Shown here piece after piece: positions 1 through 6,937 of a DNA stretch of 29,163 bases. Position 1 is the stretch's first letter, and each line of letters opens with the position of its first letter. The position numbers were made by a program, and so were the translations under genes. Under the pieces are notes generated by a model, which did not search any database, was not told the origin of the DNA, and saw only the letters and a program-made list of their open reading frames with translations. The stretch is from RI-92 sp037384645 (lineage in GTDB: Bacteria; Pseudomonadota; Gammaproteobacteria; UBA6429; Thiohalophilaceae): positions 1 to 29,163 of the forward strand of contig JARRNT010000022.1 of the NCBI GenBank assembly GCA_037384645.1. The letters run 5' to 3'.

Positions 1-140
1 CTTATCAGCAGGTTATCGGCAACATACTGTCCGCCTTTTGATCTAAAATGTGATAGTCAGAGCAAAATACAGCCGTTCCAGCACAGGATTGTACTGCTGC
101 TCCACACAAGCTATGTCACATTTGTATATACCGACGTGCT

Positions 141-1229
141 TCAGAAATGGAAGGTCACACCTGCAAAAATACCACTTCCTGAAGCATCAATTTTCTGACC
201 ATTACTGCTTTTTGTACTCACATCAACATACTTGTACTCTGCCATCACACCCAGTGACGGAAATCGGTATTCAAGCCCGGCCAGTAGCTGATAGGAAAAA
301 CCCGTGGTACTACCCGTGATAGCACCGCTAACCTTGGTGGCAGCCAGGCCGGCCCCGATCCCAAGATAGGGCTGCAACCGGGTATAGGGCCGATAATATT
401 GCTTGGCCACTGCCATGAGTGCTGCCACTGTAACATCGCCGTTGCCGGTCGTTGAGCCAACCGTCGTATAGGAGGTCTTATAGTCGAGCAGTTCACCGCC
501 AATACTCGTCCCGTCCCGGAACTGATAATCCACTTCCGCAGCAAAAACGCCTGAGGCATTTTTATCAAACTGGCGATCCGTGCTCAGGATAGACTGTGTG
601 GTCTTGGACAGCCCGAGCGAACCGAGCTTGAGAGATAGCGACACGCCGCCAGGCCGCACGGAAGTTTCAACACGCGGTGCCGGGCGTGCATGCACCCGCG
701 GCTGCGGCGCAGGCGGCGTCGTTTTTTCGGCAAGCCTGGGTTTGACCGTTTTGCGCGGCGGTGACGGTAATGGTTGCGCCGTTACCTGACGAGGATTTTT
801 GATAAAGCGGGTATCGGCAAGTTCATTACGGTAGGACCCCGGCAAACTTTCGATCTCGGCGCGGGTCCCTCCCGCGCTTTGGGTAACAGACAGGCGAAAC
901 AGGTAAACCCTGCCGGCATGTGATATCAGTGACACGCGTGCGGGTTCGGTTCCCCCTACACGCAGCTCAAGGCTGCCCGCCGCCAGTTGCCAGACCGTAA
1001 ATGAACCCGGCACGATTCGGCCAATTTCATAATTGTTTAGCCATATCCTGGGGGATACAGCACCACCCTGTTTGCGTTGATAGATATATATCAGGGCCTT
1101 GCCCTTGGGTGGCGTCAGCTGACGCGCGTAACGCGTCTGGGCAGCGCTGCCAAACACCGGCGCTGCCGCAATCGAAACCTGGGTTGAAATTAACAGACTG
1201 ACCAGTAATAAATATTTGAATCCCTGCAC
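141..1229 (-). CDS. Exported DUF2846 domain plus C-terminal outer-membrane beta-barrel protein
   Basis: Envelope protein of unknown role, about 362 residues. I place the start at a GTG at 1229 because a GAGGGA ribosome site lies just upstream and the protein then begins with a signal peptide (hydrophobic LLLVSLLIS, then Ala-rich, roughly residues 1-25). The open frame runs back to 1568, but that part has no recognisable protein character. Residues about 40-140 resemble DUF2846 (PPKGKALIYIYQ, then WLNNYEIGRI and a beta-rich stretch). A Pro/Arg/Lys-rich linker follows (about 150-195). The last 165 residues look like an OmpW/OmpA-type eight-stranded barrel, with alternating aromatic strands, YLGIGAGLA, a YQLLAGLEYRF strand and a terminal Phe (FAGVTFHF). 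The linker could span the periplasm. Function unknown. The domain calls are from motif memory, not a search. Confidence 0.75.
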   Translation of the reverse strand: MQGFKYLLLVSLLISTQVSIAAAPVFGSAAQTRYARQLTPPKGKALIYIYQRKQGGAVSPRIWLNNYEIGRIVPGSFTVWQLAAGSLELRVGGTEPARVSLISHAGRVYLFRLSVTQSAGGTRAEIESLPGSYRNELADTRFIKNPRQVTAQPLPSPPRKTVKPRLAEKTTPPAPQPRVHARPAPRVETSVRPGGVSLSLKLGSLGLSKTTQSILSTDRQFDKNASGVFAAEVDYQFRDGTSIGGELLDYKTSYTTVGSTTGNGDVTVAALMAVAKQYYRPYTRLQPYLGIGAGLAATKVSGAITGSTTGFSYQLLAGLEYRFPSLGVMAEYKYVDVSTKSSNGQKIDASGSGIFAGVTFHF

Positions 1230-1922
1230 CCTTGATCCCTCATTATGATTATTGGCATAACGATGTATCGGCAAATTAATCAGCGACGTGACCTTTTTGC
1301 CTTTCGCGTCAAGCATAACCAATTTCATCCATTGGTGCTGGTGGATTTTTCGCCGTGTCCGCTGCGATCGCCAGGGCAGCAATACTTTGCGCGAATAAGA
1401 CGTGATGAGGCCATGAATATATAAATAGTATGTTCTGTAGCACTCAAGTCCTGGTGCTAGAGACAACTGACTGGCGTAAATATTTCCGTAGTAGAATGCG
1501 TTCACAACATATCCTGTAAAATGCACATCCACGATATCCCGGCTATTGCACACAATCTCATACTGCATCGCCGCATCCCGCAGCCAAACTCTCCAGACGG
1601 TTAGCCATCGACGACTGTTGCCGGAGCACCGTCGCTAGCGGGCCCGCTGTCGCTACGCCCCAAATCCCCTTGGAAACGACGGGCCCCGGCCCGGATCCAC
1701 AGCCTGTCGATTTGCAATCAGCCAGGTCTTACAGTAGAGTTGCGGCCCGCACGCTGATCTGGTCGCGGTATCCCATCTACTGCATAATTTGCAACGTGAC
1801 ATCGGGTCCCGACGATATGACAGAACGATGACGGCAGCGTGCCTTTTGCGTTTGCCCTGACTGTTTCAGGGCCACTTCGGGGAAACTATCTGATTATCGG
1901 TCACTTATGAGCGGACAGCATC
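1230..1922. other. Intergenic region between divergent genes
   Basis: About 690 bases separate the DUF2846/barrel gene from the universal stress gene. The frame of the barrel gene stays open back to 1568 (113 extra codons), but the translation has no signal peptide or known motif and its composition differs from the mature protein, so I treat it as non-coding. One perfect hairpin is seen at 1854-1872. Promoters for both divergent transcripts must lie here, but none is convincing by eye. Confidence 0.5.
1854..1872. other. Perfect 7-bp hairpin upstream of the universal stress gene
   Basis: GCCCTGA (1854-1860), a 5-base loop, then TCAGGGC (1866-1872). It ends 50 bases before the stress-protein start codon. 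No T-run follows on either strand, so it is not a classical terminator. It may be a 5'-UTR stem or an operator, or chance. Confidence 0.3.
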
Positions 1923-2456
1923 ATGAGCAATTCTGACATGCCCGGGACTATCCTGGTCGCGATCGACAGTTCGCATAACTCCATGCTGGCCGCAGGCGTC
2001 GGTGCCCGCATGGCCCGCCTGCTCAACGCCCACCTGGGCCTGATCCATGTTCTCAGCCTGCCGGAACAGAGTTTCTGGGGCGTTGTGGAAGCCCGCATGA
2101 AGGACGAAATCCGGGTGGAAGCGGAACAGCGACTCGGCGAAATTGCAGCAAAAATGCATGATGTCTGCGATATCCTGCCTGAATTCTTTATTGTCGAAGG
2201 CTTTCCCGAAGAGGAAATACTCAAGGTTGTTGCCGCAGACCCCAGCATTATCATGGTGATCGCCGGCAGACAGGGTGTCGCTAACGAAAAGCGTTCCCAC
2301 CTGCGACTGCGTCGGGCCCAGGGCCACGTCACGACCAGGCTATCGGAACAACTTAAGATACCGCTTCTGGTAGTCCCGCCAGACGTGCCGTTGTCACACA
2401 TCTGTCCGGCCCTGGCTGAAATGCAGCAAGCCTCGCCCGATAGCACTGACCGTTGA
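1923..2456 (+). CDS. Universal stress protein (UspA family) with a degenerate nucleotide loop
   Basis: Single-domain cytoplasmic Usp, 177 residues (typical is 140-160). The N-terminal strand ILVAIDSS with Asp14, the AAGVGARMARLLNAHLGLIHVL helix-strand unit and the C-terminal strand IPLLVVPP fit the alpha/beta fold. The ATP-binding signature of the family is G-2x-G-9x-G-S/T. Here Gly115 and Gly118 are present, but the next Gly is 16 residues later and is followed by His-Val, with an Arg-rich insertion (RSHLRLRRAQG) in between. ATP binding is therefore doubtful. The gene is followed after 37 bases by the TauE/SafE exporter and probably shares its transcript. About 20 C-terminal residues after the fold look disordered. 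Confidence 0.88.
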   Translation: MSNSDMPGTILVAIDSSHNSMLAAGVGARMARLLNAHLGLIHVLSLPEQSFWGVVEARMKDEIRVEAEQRLGEIAAKMHDVCDILPEFFIVEGFPEEEILKVVAADPSIIMVIAGRQGVANEKRSHLRLRRAQGHVTTRLSEQLKIPLLVVPPDVPLSHICPALAEMQQASPDSTDR

Positions 2457-2493
2457 ATGCGTACGTAACCAGAATTCAATAGGCTGAATCACT

Positions 2494-3417
2494 ATGGACA
2501 TTTTTCTACCCATCGCCCATATGGACGTCAACCTGCTGTTGATCCTGTCCTTTGGACTCATTGTTGGCCTGCTCTCCGGCCTGGTCGGAGTCGGCGGCGG
2601 TTTTCTCATTACCCCATTGCTGATTTTCACTGGTGTCCCTCCCCTGGTTGCAGTGGCCACCGGCTCGGCCCAGATCGTGGGAACTTCCGCCGCCGGCAGT
2701 TATGCCCACTGGCGCCTGGGCAATGTCGATTTCAAAATGGCCATCCTGTTATTACTCGGCAGCTGGACCGGTGGCGGGATTGGCGTCTTCGTTGCCCGCG
2801 CCCTGCAACAAAGCGGACAGTTTGGCAATATCGTGACCTTCCTGTATGTGGTGCTGCTGGGCATCATCGGTATCAGCATGTTAATCGAATCGGTTAATGC
2901 CATTCGTCGTCACACAGGCGCCAGCACCGGCAGCGCGAGCAAACCGCAGGACAAGAAAGGCTGGATGGAAAAGTTACCCATGCAGATGAGCTTCCCGGTA
3001 TCTAATTTGCAATTATCCATCATCATTCCATTGGTGCTGGGTGTCGGTGTCGGCGTCCTGACCTCGCTCATGGGTGTCGGCGGCGGTTTTATCATGGTCC
3101 CGATCATGATCTACATGTTGAAAATGCCGACCAAGGTCGTAGTTGGTACCTCGTTGTTCCAGTTATTGTTTACCACTGCCGTGGTCGCTAGTATGCAGGC
3201 GGGCATCAATCATGCGGTCGATCCCTTTCTGGCCCTGAGTTTGATCCTGGGCTCAGTGCTGGGTACACACTGGGGCACGCTGATGGGCGTTCGCCTACCG
3301 GCGGAGCAGTTGCGACTGGTACTGGCCCTCGTGGTCGTCGGCGTTGCCGTCAAGATGTTATGGGGCCTGTTAGTGACACCGGATCAACTCTATTCCCTGT
3401 CGGTACTGCTGCAATGA
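2494..3417 (+). CDS. TauE/SafE family sulfite/sulfonate exporter-like membrane protein
   Basis: Polytopic inner-membrane protein, 307 residues, normal for the family. The two-fold internal repeat is obvious: GLLSGLVGVGGGF at about 25-37 and VLTSLMGVGGGF at about 188-199. Each starts a bundle of about four helices, joined by a hydrophilic loop at 137-165 (Ser/Lys/Gln-rich). The family moves sulfite, sulfoacetate or other organosulfur or carboxylate anions, and substrate cannot be read from sequence. The next gene starts inside its stop codon (ATGA), so translation is coupled to the TIGR02186 protein. That combination recurs in proteobacteria and suggests the two work as a pair. The ribosome site is weak (AGG about 11 bases upstream), so dependence on the upstream usp message is likely. 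Confidence 0.9.
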   Translation: MDIFLPIAHMDVNLLLILSFGLIVGLLSGLVGVGGGFLITPLLIFTGVPPLVAVATGSAQIVGTSAAGSYAHWRLGNVDFKMAILLLLGSWTGGGIGVFVARALQQSGQFGNIVTFLYVVLLGIIGISMLIESVNAIRRHTGASTGSASKPQDKKGWMEKLPMQMSFPVSNLQLSIIIPLVLGVGVGVLTSLMGVGGGFIMVPIMIYMLKMPTKVVVGTSLFQLLFTTAVVASMQAGINHAVDPFLALSLILGSVLGTHWGTLMGVRLPAEQLRLVLALVVVGVAVKMLWGLLVTPDQLYSLSVLLQ

Positions 3418-4169
3418 AGTACCTGAACGTATTCATTGGCCTGGCAGCCTTACTCGTGAACCAGGCTGCAGCCGCCGCCGGACATTCACTGCTGACCGAA
3501 TTGCAGACCGAACATGTCGATGTCACCATGACCTTCACCGGTTCGGATACCCTGATCTATGGCGCCCTGTCCAGGCCTGGCGACGTCATCATCAAGGTCA
3601 CCTCCCCGAACATCAGCGTGGACCTCACGCACAAAAAGGCGATTGGGCCCTTCTGGCTCGATAGTGGCAAACTCACGGTCCGGCATACCCCCGGTCTCTA
3701 TTACCTGATGTCATCTCGCCCCATCAACAAACTCCTGCCTGCCCGGGACCAACTGAAATATGGCCTGCACCTGCAGGATGCCCTGAAGCAGGCACAGGTT
3801 GACGCCGCGGCGGCCAGGGCAATGGGTAACTGGCAAAAGGCCTTTCTTGATCTGAAACAGGACACCGGGCTGTTCCGGGAACTCCCGCACGCCGTCAAAC
3901 TGGTGGAAAAACGCCTGTTCTCGGCGACGATAGAATTGCCTGCCAATATTCCGCTCGGCACGTACCATCTGGATATTTATCTGGTTCAGAATGGCCGGAT
4001 CATCAGTCACCAGACCCGTAACCTGGAAGTCAATCAGGTGCAGCTGGAACATTGGGTGGCCAATGCCGTCAACCAGCATTCCTGGCTGTTTGGTATCGCC
4101 TTTACGATTTTTGCCCTGTTCCTGGGCCTGACTTTGGGCATGGCCCTGCGCCGTGGCAGCGACAGCTAA
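3414..4169 (+). CDS. TIGR02186 (Alph_Pro_TM) family membrane-anchored periplasmic protein
   Basis: 251 residues. I chose the ATG at 3414, which overlaps the exporter stop codon (ATGA), because it opens directly on a signal peptide (MKYLNVFIGLAALLV, Ala-rich to about residue 22). The periplasmic part is beta-rich (TMTFTGSDTLIYGAL, PGDVIIKVTSP, a YYLMSSRPI segment), with a charged central helix at about 115-165. A single C-terminal membrane helix (WLFGIAFTIFALFLGLTLGMA, about 224-244) is followed by an RR positive end, so most of the protein should face the periplasm. The length and the position after TauE/SafE agree with the TIGR02186 family, whose biochemical role is unknown. An accessory role for the exporter is an inference from gene order. 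Confidence 0.82.
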   Translation: MKYLNVFIGLAALLVNQAAAAAGHSLLTELQTEHVDVTMTFTGSDTLIYGALSRPGDVIIKVTSPNISVDLTHKKAIGPFWLDSGKLTVRHTPGLYYLMSSRPINKLLPARDQLKYGLHLQDALKQAQVDAAAARAMGNWQKAFLDLKQDTGLFRELPHAVKLVEKRLFSATIELPANIPLGTYHLDIYLVQNGRIISHQTRNLEVNQVQLEHWVANAVNQHSWLFGIAFTIFALFLGLTLGMALRRGSDS

Positions 4170-4193
4170 GCCAAATATTGCAGTCAGCCTGAA

Positions 4194-4541
4194 CTAGGGC
4201 TGGTGATACCCGACCACAAGTAGTAGCAGACCAAACAGGGCCATCACGACATGCACACCAACGACCACCATGGGTGGTGGTCGGCGACCTTCCCGCAGAG
4301 CCAGCAGCACCAGCCCACCTGCCAGGGTCATCACAAACACAAGTGCCGCATCGTTATAGATTATGCTGTGTCCTGGATTGTGAAACAGATAGACAATCAG
4401 TAACACCAGTGCCGTTGACGCAATCCCGGCATGGCTGACCCCGAGTACCAATGAACCACGCCGATAACGCAGGCCGACATAAATCATGTACATGCCAACC
4501 AGTACGGCAAGACTAAACAACATGATGGTATAAAGGATCAT
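4194..4541 (-). CDS. Small four-helix inner-membrane protein, function unknown
   Basis: 115 residues, almost wholly membrane. Four hydrophobic segments lie at about 3-22, 33-53, 64-82 and 90-112, separated by short basic loops (RYRRGS and REGRRPPP), as the positive-inside rule expects of a real inner-membrane protein. The ATG at 4541 is preceded by a good ribosome site (GGGAG, spacing about 6). It is convergent with the TIGR02186 gene, with only 24 bases between the two stop codons. I do not recognise a family. Nothing links it to the transport operon downstream of 4733 beyond shared strand. Confidence 0.65.
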   Translation of the reverse strand: MILYTIMLFSLAVLVGMYMIYVGLRYRRGSLVLGVSHAGIASTALVLLIVYLFHNPGHSIIYNDAALVFVMTLAGGLVLLALREGRRPPPMVVVGVHVVMALFGLLLLVVGYHQP

Positions 4542-4614
4542 TTGCTCTCCCTGGTATATTGCCCGCAGGCGCTTCCCGTGTTGTTATCCTCAAGCCACGA
4601 GTACGATTCTGTGG

Positions 4615-4635
4615 ACTTTGTAAACGTCACAAAGT
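4615..4635. other. Perfect 7-bp hairpin in the gap between mmsA and the small membrane gene
   Basis: ACTTTGT (4615-4621), a 7-base loop, ACAAAGT (4629-4635). No T-tract follows on either strand. It sits about 75 bases upstream of the small membrane protein, so it may be an operator or a processing stem. Weak evidence. Confidence 0.25.
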
Positions 4636-4693
4636 TTCCGTACGAGCCGGGTTCTTCACAGGAAATGACAATACCGTGCAAGGTATAATTAAC

Positions 4694-4738
4694 AAATAAT
4701 GCCTGTAAGATGCATACGAGCAATCAAGGCAATTATTT
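4694..4738 (-). terminator. Possible terminator at the end of the liv-mmsA operon
   Basis: AAATAATGCC (4694-4703) pairs with GGC-A-ATTATTT (4728-4738) with a single bulged base. The stem overlaps the mmsA stop codon. Read on the minus strand it continues into a T/A-rich tail (ATTATTTGTTAATTA). The loop of 24 bases is long and the stem AT-rich, so efficiency is uncertain. Confidence 0.3.
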
Positions 4739-6229
4739 CATGGTTGGAAGAACAAACTCCGTACCAGCTGAAACTTCATTCGGCCAGCGTGCGGTCACCG
4801 TTTTCAGTCTTGTGTAAAAACGCACACCATCAGGTCCGTGCATATGCAGGTTACCAAACAGGGAACGTTTCCAGCCACCAAAACTATGATAGGCCATGGG
4901 GACGGGGATAGGAACATTAATCCCGACCATACCGGCCTGTACCGCATGACTGAAGGCGCGGGCGCAACCACCATCGCGAGTAAAAATGGCTGTGCCATTG
5001 CCGTATTCATGCTCGTTTACCAGACGCAATGCCGTTTCAAAATCCTTGACGCGTACTATCACCAGCACCGGGCCGAAGATTTCTTCGCGGTAAACCCGCA
5101 TTTGCGGCGTCACGTAATCGAACAGGTTACCGCCAATAAAAAACCCCTGCTCATGCCCGACAACCTGCAGCTCTCGTCCGTCAACCACAAGCTTCGCACC
5201 TTCATCGATGCCGCTTTGGATATAGTCATGGATCCGGTTGCGATGCTCGGCAGTGACCACCGGCCCCATTTCTGCATCGGCCTGATGTCCCGGTCCTGTT
5301 TTGAGTTGCCTTACCCTGGGCGCCAGCTTTTCCACCAGCTTGTCACCCACATCGCCTACCGCGACGGCAACGGAAATTGCCATGCAACGCTCACCGGCTG
5401 AACCATATGCCGCACCCATCAGCGCATTCACTGCCTGATCCAGATCGGCATCGGGCATGACGACCATGTGATTCTTGGCCCCACCCAGGGCCTGCACCCG
5501 CTTTCCATGATTGGAGGCAGTGCGATAAATATATTCGGCAATGGGCGTGGAGCCGACAAAGCTGACTGCAGCCACATCGGGATCGGTGAGCAGGACGTCC
5601 ACCGCTTCCTTATCGCCATTGACAACATTGAACACGCCTTGCGGTAACCCGGCTTCGTTAAGCAATTCGGCGAGTCTCAGGGGACAACTGGGATCGCGCT
5701 CGGATGGTTTGAGCACAAAGGTATTGCCGCAGGCCAGGGCAATGGGAAACATCCACATTGGCACCATTGCTGGAAAATTAAAAGGCGTAATGCCTGCACA
5801 CACACCCAGGGCCTGGCGCAAGGACCAGCTGTCAACGCCAGTCCCGACATTCTCCGAGTGCTCGCCCTTGAGTAAATGCGGAATCCCGCAGGCAAATTCC
5901 ACCACTTCGAGACCACGGGTCACTTCACCCCTGGCATCGCTGATCAGTTTTCCGTGCTCACGACTGATAATTTCTGCCAGCTCATCGGTGTGCCGATCAA
6001 TCAGGTCACGAAAACGAAACATGATCCGGGCACGGCGTAAGGGTGTCATTGCCGCCCAGGCAGGCAAGGCCTTCTGTGCCGCGGCAATGGCCGCACGGGT
6101 ATCCTCGGCACTGGCAAGCATCACTTCACAGTATGGCTGGCCGGTGGCAGGATTAAACACGGGGGCACGTCGCGTCCCCTTGCCGGCAACCAGCTTGCCA
6201 TCAATAAAGTGCTGAAGTGTTTCGGTCAT
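4733..6229 (-). CDS. mmsA: Methylmalonate-semialdehyde dehydrogenase (CoA-acylating)
   Basis: Cytoplasmic aldehyde dehydrogenase superfamily enzyme, 498 residues, the usual MmsA length. The family oxidises methylmalonate semialdehyde to propionyl-CoA or malonate semialdehyde to acetyl-CoA with NAD and CoA, in valine, beta-alanine and inositol breakdown. Visible marks are the N-terminal FIDGKLVAG, the cofactor region GITPFNFPAMVPMWMFPIALACGNTFVLKPSE (about 146-177), SFVGSTPIAEYIY at about 223-235, catalytic Cys282 in GERCMA, and EIFGPVL near the C-terminus. The FNFP and GERCMA contexts are those of MmsA rather than general ALDHs. It lies 9 bases after livF as the last gene of the transport operon, suggesting that the imported compound feeds a semialdehyde intermediate. 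Confidence 0.93.
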   Translation of the reverse strand: MTETLQHFIDGKLVAGKGTRRAPVFNPATGQPYCEVMLASAEDTRAAIAAAQKALPAWAAMTPLRRARIMFRFRDLIDRHTDELAEIISREHGKLISDARGEVTRGLEVVEFACGIPHLLKGEHSENVGTGVDSWSLRQALGVCAGITPFNFPAMVPMWMFPIALACGNTFVLKPSERDPSCPLRLAELLNEAGLPQGVFNVVNGDKEAVDVLLTDPDVAAVSFVGSTPIAEYIYRTASNHGKRVQALGGAKNHMVVMPDADLDQAVNALMGAAYGSAGERCMAISVAVAVGDVGDKLVEKLAPRVRQLKTGPGHQADAEMGPVVTAEHRNRIHDYIQSGIDEGAKLVVDGRELQVVGHEQGFFIGGNLFDYVTPQMRVYREEIFGPVLVIVRVKDFETALRLVNEHEYGNGTAIFTRDGGCARAFSHAVQAGMVGINVPIPVPMAYHSFGGWKRSLFGNLHMHGPDGVRFYTRLKTVTARWPNEVSAGTEFVLPTMK

Positions 6230-6238
6230 TATTATCCG

Positions 6239-6937
6239 TCAGACACCGAGGTATTCGTGCATGATTTGCGGCCGTTCCTGTAATTCCTCTGGTGTGCCTT
6301 CATAGACCAGGTGGCCATTATTGATGATATACACGCGCTGCGCGATAGACAGCGCTGCCGCCACGTTTTGTTCAACGATAATAATCGTTCTGCCCTCTTC
6401 CGCCAGCTGCTTTGCCACACCGAGCAGGTCCTGCACGATAATCGGCGCCAGGCCTTCAAAGGGTTCGTCCAGCAGGATCAGGCGCGCATCGCGGATCAGG
6501 GCCCGTGCAATCGCCAGCATTTGCTGTTCACCGCCGGATAGATCCGTACCGCGACTGCGACGACGTTCCTTGAGGCGGGGAAAATAGTCATAAATCTTTT
6601 CCAGCGTCCAGGCCTTGGGCGCACTCATGGCCGCCAGTTGCAAATTCTCTTCCACGTTGAGGCTGCCAAAGATACGGCGTTCTTCCGGCACCAGCTGGAT
6701 GCCGAGTTGTGCAATCTCGTATGGCGGTAAACCACGGATCTCCTGGCCATCAAACACGATGTTGCCATCGTGCGGCTTGACGGCTCCCATCAGTGACTTG
6801 AGCGTGGTACTTTTGCCCGCGCCGTTGCGGCCCAGCAAGGCAACAACTTCATGTTCATTGATGCGAAGCGAGAGGTCAAACAGGACGTGCGAATCACCGT
6901 AATAGCTGTTGATTTTATCGACTTCTAACAAACTCAT
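6239..6937 (-). CDS. livF: Branched-chain amino acid-type ABC transporter ATPase, LivF subunit
   Basis: Cytoplasmic ATPase of a hydrophobic/branched-chain amino acid (HAAT) importer, 232 residues, normal for LivF. Walker A is GRNGAGKST at 36-44, the signature LSGGEQQ at 133-139, Walker B LILLDEP at 153-159, followed by FEGLAP, which is typical of LivF. The switch position is Gln in IIIVEQN (about 190), also usual for LivF. PEERRIFGSL (about 84-93) is the family hallmark. Its start codon overlaps the stop of the upstream permease-ATPase fusion by 4 bases, so translation is coupled. It forms the ATPase heterodimer with the LivG-like domain of that fusion. Confidence 0.95.
   Translation of the reverse strand: MSLLEVDKINSYYGDSHVLFDLSLRINEHEVVALLGRNGAGKSTTLKSLMGAVKPHDGNIVFDGQEIRGLPPYEIAQLGIQLVPEERRIFGSLNVEENLQLAAMSAPKAWTLEKIYDYFPRLKERRRSRGTDLSGGEQQMLAIARALIRDARLILLDEPFEGLAPIIVQDLLGVAKQLAEEGRTIIIVEQNVAAALSIAQRVYIINNGHLVYEGTPEELQERPQIMHEYLGV

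Noticed and set aside
4615..4635. Hairpin near 4615 as terminator of the transport operon
   Set aside because: No T-tract on the minus strand after it and it lies about 100 bases past the stop; the stem at 4694-4738 fits better.
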